The notes under the pieces are model-generated. The model ran no database searches, was not told the DNA's origin, and saw only the letters and a program-made list of their open reading frames with translations. 40,519 nt of DNA, from assembly GCA_017399485.1 (NCBI GenBank), contig JAFQCA010000032.1, positions 1-40,519 of the forward strand, in the 5' to 3' direction. The translations under genes and the position numbers were made by a program. Shown here piece by piece: positions 1 to 6,265 of the stretch. Position 1 is the stretch's first letter. Each line of letters starts with the position of its first letter. This DNA comes from Alistipes sp. Its GTDB lineage: Bacteria; Bacteroidota; Bacteroidia; Bacteroidales; Rikenellaceae.

Positions 1-215
1 ATGAAAAAATATTTCCCTATTCATCTCACAAACTATGCCAAAACCCAACAACAAAATTTATATTGACGCGCAACAACAATACGAAAAATAAGATTATTAG
101 AGTGATTTTGCACCTCATTTTTTTTATTCAAAAAGGAATATAGTCGCTGATACCAAAATTAGCAGATTTGTTTTTGCGTAATTCTTTGAAACAAAGCAAA
201 GTAACTAACAAAGTC

Positions 216-228
216 AGCAAATTTTCAG
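216..228. repeat. Candidate attL core (13-bp direct repeat)
   Basis: AGCAAATTTTCAG occurs here, about 115 bp before the integrase start, and again at 40298-40310, directly after the stop codon of the last phage-like gene. The two copies enclose every phage gene and give a 40,082-bp unit. The position next to the integrase and at the far phage edge is what an attachment core should show. The string is AT-rich and short, so chance cannot be excluded. Confidence 0.5.
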
Positions 229-294
229 TTAAGCAAATTTGAGTACCTAAATAAAAAAGTGGTCTTTGGTGGCGGTTAATATGGTAGATTGTGG

Positions 295-302
295 TATATT
301 TG
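295..302 (+). promoter_or_regulatory. Possible integrase promoter -7 element
   Basis: TATATTTG matches the Bacteroidetes TAnnTTTG element and lies 42 bases before the integrase start. The nearest upstream TTTG (265-268) is 26 bases away, longer than the usual 19-21, so the -33 element is poor. A weak or regulated integrase promoter is plausible. Confidence 0.35.
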
Positions 303-344
303 GGGGCATTTTTCAGCTATAAATCAGCAAAAGCGTAGCAAATT

Positions 345-1565
345 ATGGCAAAATCAAAATTGCGCCTTGATACTCGGCGCGCACTCAAAGACGGTACATA
401 CCCGGTACAAATTGCAGTCGGGTACGGTTCTAACATCTATTTGGCGACTGGTATATTTTTATCAGCCAACGACTGGGACGCGGTAGCGTGTAAGGCTACC
501 GGCAAAAGTGCAAAGCGTATAAACTCGGTATTAGATACCTTATTAACGCGCGTAGCAAACCGCATACTGGAATTACGGGAAAACGGACGCTGGGGAAATC
601 TTACCGGGCCGCAGCTGCGCGAAATGCTTACCGATTTGGATTTGGACGCGCCGACGGTAGGCGTGCCAACTCTCGGCAGTCTGTTTGAAACGATAATAGC
701 GACAAAGACGGGCGGCACTGCTACGCTGTTCGGTCAGACGCTTAAAAAACTATCTGCCTACTGCAACCCTCACGAAATCCGATTTGAGAAAATAACCAAA
801 CTTTGGATAGACGGTTTTTATAATTCGTTGCAGGGTTTATCGGTTAATAGTCGCGGTATGCACCTGCGTAACCTACGCAATGTTATTAACTACGCACTGG
901 ACGAAGGTATAACGCAAAATTACCCGTTCCGGAATTATCGCATACCCTTTGAAGAAACGGCAATGCGTGTACTGCCAGTAGAGAAAATGCGCCAACTGCT
1001 ACGGCTCCAGTTATCGGCCTACGATACTGAGTACCGCGATATATTCCTGCTTACGTTTTACCTTGTTGGTATCAATATGGTAGATTTGGCAGGGCTTACC
1101 AAAGATAATATAGTGGACGGGCGCATAGAATACAGACGCGCCAAAACGGGAAAGTTTTACAGCATAAAGATAGAGCCGGAAGCGCAGGCGATTTTAGACC
1201 GTTACAAAGGCAAAAAACACCTGCTGGCTCCATTCGACAATTACGATAACTATAAAGACTATACAGCCCACCTAAACGCAGCACTGCGTAAGATAGGCCC
1301 GGTTAAAGTGGTAGGCGGTAAACCTCAGTACTACAAAAACCACTTACCAATAATGCAACCGTTAGAGCCTGCGATAACGTCCTACTGGGCGCGTTACAGT
1401 TGGGCTACCTATGCCGCCGATTTGGATATACCAAAGGACACAATCAGCGAAGCGTTAGGCCACAAATACGGCAGTAACATTACGGGCGTGTACATTAAGT
1501 TTAGCCGCGATAAGATAGACGCAGCCAACCGCAAAGTAATAGACTATCTGCTAAACGGCAAATAG
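345..1565 (+). CDS. int: Tyrosine recombinase, phage integrase
   Basis: Integrates and excises the prophage by site-specific recombination. The 406-aa protein has the Bacteroidetes layout: an N-terminal arm-binding domain (about 1-95), a SAM-like core-binding domain (about 105-205) and a C-terminal catalytic domain. Visible catalytic residues are the box II Arg near 350 in ARYSWATYA, the His near 373 in ALGHKYG and the nucleophile Tyr near 383 in TGVYIKF. The usual box I Arg is absent: the matching segment reads GINMVDLAGLT, as in several Bacteroides integrases. The usual His of the HxxR motif is also replaced (YWAR). It points rightward, away from the candidate attL, and converges with the next gene after 11 bases. 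Confidence 0.93.
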   Translation: MAKSKLRLDTRRALKDGTYPVQIAVGYGSNIYLATGIFLSANDWDAVACKATGKSAKRINSVLDTLLTRVANRILELRENGRWGNLTGPQLREMLTDLDLDAPTVGVPTLGSLFETIIATKTGGTATLFGQTLKKLSAYCNPHEIRFEKITKLWIDGFYNSLQGLSVNSRGMHLRNLRNVINYALDEGITQNYPFRNYRIPFEETAMRVLPVEKMRQLLRLQLSAYDTEYRDIFLLTFYLVGINMVDLAGLTKDNIVDGRIEYRRAKTGKFYSIKIEPEAQAILDRYKGKKHLLAPFDNYDNYKDYTAHLNAALRKIGPVKVVGGKPQYYKNHLPIMQPLEPAITSYWARYSWATYAADLDIPKDTISEALGHKYGSNITGVYIKFSRDKIDAANRKVIDYLLNGK

Positions 1566-1576
1566 TGGCCAGGCCA

Positions 1577-1894
1577 CTACTCAAATTTTGCAGCGTCTAT
1601 TTCGTCGGCGTGTGCTATCAGACGTTTTGCAATGTCGCGGAACGCCTCAGCCAGTTTGCGGTATTCTTCTTCTTTGAACGCCATAGACTTTTTTAGCACG
1701 GTGCAGCCATTTAGACGCTGCGAAAACCAGCTTTGCGACTTACCGAAATACTGCTTTGCCAACTGCGATTTATTTATAATGTCCTCCAGTTCGCTAAATG
1801 CTGTTACGGTCGCGTCGGGCTTGTACTCGATACACTTTTTGCGGCGTTCCTCATATTCCGCTAAATTCAAAATTTCTCGTTTACCTAAATACAT
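1577..1894 (-). CDS. DUF5053-like small protein with HTH-like segment
   Basis: A 105-aa, mostly helical, charged protein. The central segment SQLAKQYFGKSQSWFSQRLN resembles the conserved part of the DUF5053 family, which is common in Bacteroidetes mobile elements; it looks like a helix-turn-helix and a regulatory role is possible. No experimental function is known to me. It converges on the integrase (3' ends 11 bp apart) and lies downstream of the small leftward unit that starts at the promoter at 2117-2148. A hairpin at 1919-1938 separates it from the 39-aa ORF, so the two may be differentially expressed. Confidence 0.75.
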   Translation of the reverse strand: MYLGKREILNLAEYEERRKKCIEYKPDATVTAFSELEDIINKSQLAKQYFGKSQSWFSQRLNGCTVLKKSMAFKEEEYRKLAEAFRDIAKRLIAHADEIDAAKFE

Positions 1895-1918
1895 AACAAA
1901 TTTTTTTTGTGTAAATTT

Positions 1919-1942
1919 GCCCCCGACTAATCGGGGGCTTTT
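1919..1942 (+). terminator. GC-rich hairpin, possible terminator
   Basis: Perfect 8-bp stem GCCCCCGA / TCGGGGGC with loop CTAA, followed on the plus strand by TTTTGG. It could stop rightward read-through from the integrase. On the leftward strand it lies between the 39-aa ORF and the DUF5053-like gene but lacks a U tract, so there it would act only as an RNA structure or attenuator. Confidence 0.45.
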
Positions 1943-1960
1943 GGTTAATAACTCTTTTTG

Positions 1961-2080
1961 TTAATCTCTAAGGGCGTTTAATAATCCCTCAATTTGTCTA
2001 ATGATTGATTGGTTAGCCGGGGTTTCGATAATTGCAAGTAGTCGGAAAATCTGGTTAATCAATCTTTCTTTGTAACTCAT
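1961..2080 (-). CDS. Small ORF, 39-aa hypothetical protein
   Basis: A short leftward ORF starting MSYKERLINQIFRLLAIIET and ending in LLNALRD. It looks like one or two amphipathic helices. The case for it being real is its setting: an AAAGGAGGTG Shine-Dalgarno sequence just upstream (2091-2100), unusually strong for a Bacteroidetes genome, and a perfect TTTG/TAnnTTTG promoter at 2117-2148. A two-codon ORF (ATG AAA TGA) overlaps its start by ATGA and could couple translation. I do not recognise the family. It may be a regulatory peptide or small toxin-like protein. Confidence 0.55.
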   Translation of the reverse strand: MSYKERLINQIFRLLAIIETPANQSIIRQIEGLLNALRD

Positions 2081-2116
2081 TTCATTTTTACACCTCCTTT
2101 CTTTATTTTGGTACTG

Positions 2117-2148
2117 CAAAGATATATAATAAATTCATTATATGCAAA
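2117..2148 (-). promoter_or_regulatory. Bacteroidetes-type promoter for small leftward unit
   Basis: On the minus strand TTTG (2148-2145), 20 bases, then TATCTTTG (2124-2117), an exact fit to the TTTG/TAnnTTTG consensus for the primary sigma factor of Bacteroidetes. The start site would be near 2110, giving a short leader with the strong SD of the 39-aa ORF. It lies just beyond the lysis-operon terminator, so it starts an independent unit. Confidence 0.75.
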
Positions 2149-2192
2149 TTTTTGAGCAACTTTTATAATGAAATCATTATTTTTTTTGCAAT

Positions 2193-2226
2193 AAAAAACC
2201 GCGCTTGCCCTCACGGGTTCGCACGG
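2193..2226 (-). terminator. Rho-independent terminator of late/lysis operon
   Basis: On the minus strand: CCGTGC, an internal 3x3 loop, CCC, a GTGA tetraloop, GGG, then GCGCGG, followed directly by TTTTTT. It begins 25 bases after the spanin-like gene's stop codon and is the natural end of the long leftward phage transcript. Confidence 0.7.
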
Positions 2227-2250
2227 TCGCACACTTTACAGAAAATCACC

Positions 2251-2691
2251 CTAAAATTTGCGTTTCAAATATAAGAATATCGCCCAAAGTATTAAGGCTA
2301 TGCAGCACATCTTACCCAGCCACATAAAGCCCTGATTATACCACTTTATCGGCTTTTCGATATATACGGGTTTCTCCACGGTTATGCTGTCTGTTCTTTC
2401 GATAAACAGCGTATCTACTCGCAGGCGGTCGCGGTACACGGTATCGGTACGGGTGCGCCATTTGTACAGCGTTTTTTCTACGTATTTCGTAACCGTGTCG
2501 CCCTTTTCGTGTATATAAATGCTGTCGCGTTTATACACGCTGTCGCGCTGCCAAAATGCCCTATATAGGCTATCCAACTGCCGCGCGTAGTGGTAGGTAC
2601 TATCCCGGTCTATCCGGGTCGTTGAGGCGTGCCGGGTGCTGGCGCAGCTCGCCAACATCAGCAGCGAAACAATAAATACAAAATGTTTCAT
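2251..2691 (-). CDS. Lipoprotein with C-terminal TM; candidate u-spanin
   Basis: A 146-aa protein when started at the internal Met at 2691, which gives a textbook lipoprotein signal: MKHFVFIVSLLMLASC with lipobox LASC (Cys16). A longer start at 2739 would bury the signal. The middle (about 25-110) is charged and predicted to be elongated; the C-terminus has one hydrophobic segment (about 117-140) ending in basic residues. A lipid-anchored N-terminus plus a C-terminal membrane helix is the architecture of unimolecular spanins, which span the periplasm and fuse the two membranes at lysis. It follows the amidase by 1 base and is the last gene before the operon terminator. Confidence 0.65.
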   Translation of the reverse strand: MKHFVFIVSLLMLASCASTRHASTTRIDRDSTYHYARQLDSLYRAFWQRDSVYKRDSIYIHEKGDTVTKYVEKTLYKWRTRTDTVYRDRLRVDTLFIERTDSITVEKPVYIEKPIKWYNQGFMWLGKMCCIALILWAIFLYLKRKF

Positions 2692-2692
2692 A

Positions 2693-3094
2693 CTACAAAT
2701 CGGTTTTAACGTCAAAGCACGGACACGCTTTGTTTGCAAACTCTCTATGCCCGTGTACTGTCGCGGTTGGGTATTCAGTTCTCAGCAGTTCCACCAAATC
2801 ACGCAGCGCGGCTTTTTGCTCCGGTGTGCGTGTGTCCTTTGGTTTCTTATTATCGGCAGTCATTCCACCGATATAGCAAACGCCGATACTGTTAGCGTTT
2901 TGCCCGGTGCAGTGTGCGCCCATTACCTCAACGTCGCGCCCGGTATGTACGCTGCCGTCGCGGTAGATAACAAAGTGGTAGCCTATCCCGTTCCAGCCTT
3001 TTTGCCGGTGCCAGCGGTCAATATCTGCCACGGTGTAGTCGCGGCCCTCCGGGGTCGCGCTACAGTGTACTATAATCTTTGTAATTTTTCGCAT
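2693..3094 (-). CDS. N-acetylmuramoyl-L-alanine amidase (endolysin)
   Basis: Cuts the amide bond between MurNAc and the stem peptide during lysis. The 133-aa protein is a single amidase_2 domain of T7-lysozyme type. Residues align well by spacing with T7 lysozyme: His10 (IIVHCSAT), Tyr39, His116 (VHGHREF), Lys122 and Cys124 (NKACPCFD). There is no signal peptide and no separate cell-wall-binding domain, so it needs a holin for release. It lies 3 bases after the membrane/coiled-coil protein and 1 base before the spanin-like gene, forming a compact lysis cassette. Confidence 0.92.
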   Translation of the reverse strand: MRKITKIIVHCSATPEGRDYTVADIDRWHRQKGWNGIGYHFVIYRDGSVHTGRDVEVMGAHCTGQNANSIGVCYIGGMTADNKKPKDTRTPEQKAALRDLVELLRTEYPTATVHGHREFANKACPCFDVKTDL

Positions 3095-3097
3095 ATA

Positions 3098-3433
3098 CTA
3101 ATATCCGCTTTGTGGTTGTCTTTGGGCGCAGTTCTTACGCTCACATAGTTTTAATGCTCTCTCGGTTTTCAGCATAGCGTTTTCGCGCGTCAGCTCCAAA
3201 TTTTCGGCGGTTAATCGTCGTACTACGTCGGTCTGTTCTGCAAATCGTTCCTCTTTTTTTTGTAACTGCTCCTGCAAAAATACCACCGTGTCGCGCAATA
3301 CGGTAAACTCGCTGCCGTCGGCTTTCGCCTCTGCTATTCGGCTGTTTGATTTTCTGTTTATAAAATACTTAACCATTTCCCAGCCGCCTAACGTCGTTAC
3401 TATCGTTAGTATGGTCGTTAAAATTTCGTTCAT
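3098..3433 (-). CDS. Membrane/coiled-coil protein, candidate holin
   Basis: A 111-aa protein with one hydrophobic segment at about residues 3-25 and a long charged coiled coil at about 45-95 (heptad-like FLQEQLQKKEERF region). I do not recognise a named holin family. Its place directly before the amidase, and the single N-terminal membrane helix, suggest a holin or holin-associated protein. A structural or anti-holin role is possible. Its start overlaps the preceding small ORF by 65 bases in another frame. Confidence 0.6.
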   Translation of the reverse strand: MNEILTTILTIVTTLGGWEMVKYFINRKSNSRIAEAKADGSEFTVLRDTVVFLQEQLQKKEERFAEQTDVVRRLTAENLELTRENAMLKTERALKLCERKNCAQRQPQSGY

Positions 3434-3581
3434 CTACATACGGGTATAATTCTAATAAAACCTCATTACCTTGCTGCTCTACAGTTACTACCCAGTGTTT
3501 GGATAGTGCCTGCACTAAATTTACGTCCAACTCGGAAAGGCGCAGCACGTTTTCCGGTTTCGGTCTATTAGTACGTTCCAT
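3369..3581 (-). CDS. Hypothetical protein between RT and lysis genes
   Basis: A 70-aa ORF that starts within the last codons of the reverse transcriptase gene (14-base overlap) and runs 65 bases into the next gene. The part not overlapped (about 45 residues, MERTNRPKPENVLRLSELDV and onward) looks like folded protein, while the end is Asn/Asp-rich. No family recognised. It fills the only gap between the RT and the lysis cassette, which supports it being translated. Confidence 0.55.
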   Translation of the reverse strand: MERTNRPKPENVLRLSELDVNLVQALSKHWVVTVEQQGNEVLLELYPYVDERNFNDHTNDSNDVRRLGNG

Positions 3582-4752
3582 CTCTAATACGTTGTAGGGT
3601 TCTTGCTCTTTGTCTGTACTTCTTTTTAACGGCTACTACCTCAAAATGGCCTTTGATATAAACCCACTTAAAGGCGTGCGGCTCTATCATACTAAGGATT
3701 TTACGCCGTTTGTTATACTCGTTGGCGTGGCGCAAACAGCCCAAATAACTATTTATGCTGCTAACGGCGTGTTCCACCTCCGGCACCGTTTCCGCTTTGT
3801 TGAGGCGACGCACCGCCATTACAAAGTTTTTCAGCGTCCGGTTACAGATATAAACGCGGTCTTTCTTTACCACGCTGCCGGTAAACGCTACACCCTTTGT
3901 GTAGTGTTGGATATAGAATTTAGTAGGACTTAGGGTTAGCCCGTATTTGCCTAACAGTTCCCGTATTTTAGGCACTGCCGCCAATAGTTTTGCTTTGTCG
4001 GGGTCTATAATATAAAAGTCGTCCACGTATCTACCCACGTGGATAAATCCCAACTCATTAAGCAAATACCAGTCTAATACGTTCAGCAGGAAATTAGCGA
4101 ATAACTGAGCAAACAAATTTCCGATAGCAACGCCCAAACCCTCGCCGTTTGTGAATAGCGATTTGTTAGCCGGTAAGTGGTTCCAGTAGTGTAACGGGCT
4201 GTGTCGTTCGCAATGGTATTCCGGGCAATGCAGTACAACCGTTTTGCATAAGTAGCGCAAATCGTCTATGTCGTCGCCCTTGTAGTGTTCAACTATAAAA
4301 GCGTCCACCATATCGGCCAACATAGATTTGCGGATAGACATAAAAAAGCCCTGCAAATCCAGTTTCATTATATAGCAGTCGCGCGTATAGTTGTGGCTAC
4401 ATTGTATTACGTCGTTTCGCAGCATTTCCACACCGTACAGCTGCCCTTTTCCCTTTCGGCAGTTAAATGTACGTGGGCTAAAAATCTGTTCAAATAGCGG
4501 CTCTAAACGTAATGCTATCCAGTGGTGTACTATTCTATCCTCAAAAGCAGCCGCAAATACTTCTCTGTACCTCGGACGCGTAACGACAAAACAGATAGAT
4601 TTACCCGGCGTATAGGTACGGTGATTTATACGGTCGCGCAGTGCTATTAACTTGCTACCGTAGTCTATTTCGTACATTATCGCGCTGGCTGTTCTCCGTT
4701 TTCTTTTACGGCAGTCAAAATACGCCTCTAACAATCCGTCCGTAGTAACCAT
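3568..4752 (-). CDS. DGR reverse transcriptase
   Basis: Copies the TR transcript into mutated cDNA for mutagenic retrohoming into the variable repeats. The 394-aa protein shows RT motifs in order: KLDLQGFF with catalytic Asp132, LGVAIGNLFAQLFAN (about 206-220) and YVDD at 242-245, then a C-terminal basic region. The GxxxSQ signature that marks DGR reverse transcriptases reads IGNLFAQ here, with Ala in place of Ser. The TR lies 41 bases upstream of its start and the Avd-like gene just beyond, the standard DGR order. Association with adenine-specific TR/VR differences leaves little doubt of its class. Confidence 0.97.
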   Translation of the reverse strand: MVTTDGLLEAYFDCRKRKRRTASAIMYEIDYGSKLIALRDRINHRTYTPGKSICFVVTRPRYREVFAAAFEDRIVHHWIALRLEPLFEQIFSPRTFNCRKGKGQLYGVEMLRNDVIQCSHNYTRDCYIMKLDLQGFFMSIRKSMLADMVDAFIVEHYKGDDIDDLRYLCKTVVLHCPEYHCERHSPLHYWNHLPANKSLFTNGEGLGVAIGNLFAQLFANFLLNVLDWYLLNELGFIHVGRYVDDFYIIDPDKAKLLAAVPKIRELLGKYGLTLSPTKFYIQHYTKGVAFTGSVVKKDRVYICNRTLKNFVMAVRRLNKAETVPEVEHAVSSINSYLGCLRHANEYNKRRKILSMIEPHAFKWVYIKGHFEVVAVKKKYRQRARTLQRIRDGTY

Positions 4753-5006
4753 ATCTTTGTTATCTTCTTAGTGTACTGGCAATCTGTAAAGGTGCTGAAA
4801 CGGCCCTAACTCTGTTCTGGTTCGTTGCCTTAGTGTTGTTGTTCGCGTTGCCGTTGTTGAGGTTCAAATTCCACGCGTTGGTCGCGCTGTACTCGCAACT
4901 CCGTGCCGCCCTTACCTTTGCGGTCTTAACTATAAATGATAGTGTGCGGCCCATTTTTACAGATAACTTGCACGCTTGGTTAGTCGTAACCGTCCAAATC
5001 CGGCAT
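4753..5006 (-). other. DGR template region between avd-like gene and RT gene
   Basis: A 254-bp gap between the Avd-like gene and the RT gene. It contains the TR (4793-4895) with 40 bases before the RT start and about 111 bases on the avd side. An open frame crosses it (4760-4954) but its residues mirror the variable-protein C-termini, so it is a by-product of the template and not a gene. The flanks are expected to be part of the structured template RNA. Confidence 0.8.
4793..4895 (-). repeat. DGR template repeat (TR)
   Basis: About 103 bp matching the ends of two genes, at 5499-5601 (VR1) and 31901 to about 31999 (VR2). On the coding strand it is rich in AAC codons (in-frame it would read NLNLNNGNANNN), the codon that under adenine randomisation gives many residues and no stop. 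Between the invariant 3' end and the 5' edge of the match there are 31 coding-strand adenines; 16 differ in VR1 and 8 in VR2, with no other differences. The 22 bases at the coding 3' end (4793-4814) are identical in all three copies and include five unchanged adenines, as expected for an initiation-of-homing segment. Confidence 0.97.
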
Positions 5007-5396
5007 TTACTCGCTATCTCTTTTGCTGTCTAACTTTAATAGTGAGTTCTTCCACGCAGTAGATTGTTTGCCTATCGCGTCCAAAAGTTCGATAATATCT
5101 GCGTGTCTGCTTTTTCCTAATATCCATTTCCTTTCGCCTGCTATACGCAGTAAAGTTTTCAGTACCTCAAACTCTGATTGAAAATTAACCAAATGCTGTA
5201 TGCGTGTAGCGCGTTCCCTATTCAGATAAGCCGCCGAAATGTGGGATATAAGATTTATACCTATTTCGTGCATTTTGTTACCGATACTGAATTTGTACGC
5301 ACGCGGAAAGTTTGGCGTAATATCCAGTATGGTATCTAACAGTTTGCGGCAGTCTAAATATATCTGCGTATTCGATACTAACTTTGATTTATTCAT
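5007..5396 (-). CDS. avd: Avd-like DGR accessory protein
   Basis: A 129-aa, wholly helical protein with the length, basic charge and four-helix-bundle look of the accessory variability determinant (S23-like fold), which forms a pentameric barrel and binds the reverse transcriptase and template RNA. Segments such as IHEIG-like NKMHEIGINLISHISAA and the C-terminal WKNSLLKLDSKR fit the family. It lies between VR1 and TR, the usual place. Identification rests on size, helical pattern and position, not on a database search. Confidence 0.88.
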   Translation of the reverse strand: MNKSKLVSNTQIYLDCRKLLDTILDITPNFPRAYKFSIGNKMHEIGINLISHISAAYLNRERATRIQHLVNFQSEFEVLKTLLRIAGERKWILGKSRHADIIELLDAIGKQSTAWKNSLLKLDSKRDSE

Positions 5397-5439
5397 TACT
5401 TTATTGCGTAAGCAGGTGAAACGGAAATTACCACTCTTT

Positions 5440-5457
5440 GTACGGCTACCGCCGTAC
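5440..5457 (-). repeat. Hairpin downstream of VR1
   Basis: Perfect 7-bp stem GTACGGC / GCCGTAC with a 4-nt loop, GGTA on the coding (minus) strand. It lies 41 bases beyond the end of the TR/VR1 match and outside the reading frame, with no U tract. A stem of the same size and loop length stands at the same distance from VR2 with unrelated stem sequence. Hairpins with GRNA loops next to the VR are required for target recognition in Bordetella phage BPP-1; this one fits GRNA. Confidence 0.75.
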
Positions 5458-5486
5458 TATTAAGGTTAAAGTATAACTATTAACCA

Positions 5487-6248
5487 CTAATATAAAAATG
5501 CTGAAACGGCCCTAACTCTGCTCTGGGTCGATGCCTTAGTGTAGTAGCCCGCGCCGCCGTAGGAGAGGCCCAAATACCACGCGTAGGTCGCGCTGTACTC
5601 GGTACTACTCCAGTACCACGTTTCGGCTAACTGGGTTGCGCCCTCGATAAGTGATAACGCATAATTGATTTTACGCATATTGGCGTAAATCATCATCAAC
5701 TCACCCAAAGACGGCAGCCACCAACGCCCGGCGGTTAAGCCTTTGCCGTTTGCATTTACGCGGCTGTACTGCGCGCAAAATCCCGGTGCGTAACTTGCGC
5801 CGCTACATTCGGTATGTGTAATCTGCGCTGCCGTGCTTGCCTTACCCGTCCAGTCGTCTAACGCAGTCAGTCGGTCGCTTGTGGTCTTGCCTCCTGCGCT
5901 AACGGCTGCGCTACTCCAGTAAAGCGACGTTTCGGTAGGTGCTACGACTAAGATTTTGCCGCCCTCTACTACTACCACGCCCTCGGCAATTTCGCCGCTG
6001 TTCTGATAGCTCGCCCACTTGTGAGGCTTTACCATTAACGGGTAATTGTCGCTGTTACGGTGGAACATAATAAACACACCGTCGTTAATGCTGTTAAGGT
6101 CGATACCTGCCAGCAAAGACGCTTTGAGGTTTGCCAGCGATACTTTAGTAGTGTTACCGCTTGCGTCAGTCAGCGGTATGTACTGCGACGTGGTTACATC
6201 TGTAACCGTTGTAACCGCCGCTAAAGTCTTTGTTTTCTTTGTTGCCAT
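5487..6248 (-). CDS. DGR target 1: variable fibre-tip/lectin-fold protein
   Basis: A 253-aa protein, probably the receptor-binding tip of the tail fibre. Residues 1-50 look like a fibre attachment segment (SQYIPLTDASGNTTKVSLAN). Residues about 60-253 resemble DUF1566/C-type-lectin folds with GRWWLPSLGELMMIYAN and WYWSSTEYSAT. The variable repeat covers about residues 216-250, where AAC-derived positions are now Tyr, Gly, Ser and Thr. No signal peptide, as expected for a virion protein. It follows the collagen-like fibre gene by 17 bases and precedes avd. Sixteen template adenines have been changed, so this target has been diversified heavily. Confidence 0.93.
   Translation of the reverse strand: MATKKTKTLAAVTTVTDVTTSQYIPLTDASGNTTKVSLANLKASLLAGIDLNSINDGVFIMFHRNSDNYPLMVKPHKWASYQNSGEIAEGVVVVEGGKILVVAPTETSLYWSSAAVSAGGKTTSDRLTALDDWTGKASTAAQITHTECSGASYAPGFCAQYSRVNANGKGLTAGRWWLPSLGELMMIYANMRKINYALSLIEGATQLAETWYWSSTEYSATYAWYLGLSYGGAGYYTKASTQSRVRAVSAFLY
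5499..5601 (-). repeat. DGR variable repeat 1 (VR1)
   Basis: Aligns without gaps to the TR at offset 706. It has 16 substitutions, all at positions that are A in the coding strand of the TR; the changes go to G, T and C. The 22 coding-3' bases are invariant. The match ends near 5601. Confidence 0.97.
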
Positions 6249-6265
6249 AATCTAAACTATTAGGT

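Larger units (their letters stand above)
1..344. other. Left host flank and upstream region of integrase
   Basis: AT-rich sequence with no convincing gene. A 21-codon ORF begins at base 1 but has no recognisable content and may be the tail of something outside the window or chance. The stretch holds the candidate left attachment repeat (216-228), a second related AGCAAATTT-like string at about 233-240 and a possible integrase promoter near 295-302. Bases 1-215 are most likely host chromosome. Confidence 0.5.
1895..2250. other. Intergenic region with terminator, promoter and sORF
   Basis: This 356-bp gap is not empty. In leftward order it holds the terminator of the lysis operon (2193-2226), a perfect Bacteroidetes promoter (2117-2148), a 39-aa ORF with a strong Shine-Dalgarno sequence (1961-2080) and a GC-rich hairpin (1919-1938). 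Each is listed separately. Confidence 0.75.

Noticed and set aside
2692..2739. Longer start for the spanin-like gene (at 2739)
   Set aside because: It would place 16 residues before the lipoprotein signal and overlap the amidase gene; the Met at 2691 is 1 base after the amidase stop and gives a proper signal peptide.
3568..4752. Group II intron or retron interpretation of the reverse transcriptase
   Set aside because: No maturase domain, intron domain V structure or msr/msd region is seen, while the TR, VRs and Avd-like gene identify a DGR.
4760..4954. 64-aa ORF across the DGR template region
   Set aside because: Its residues mirror the C-termini of the two variable proteins because it is the TR read in frame. 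There is no sign of an independent gene, and the TR is expected to act as RNA.
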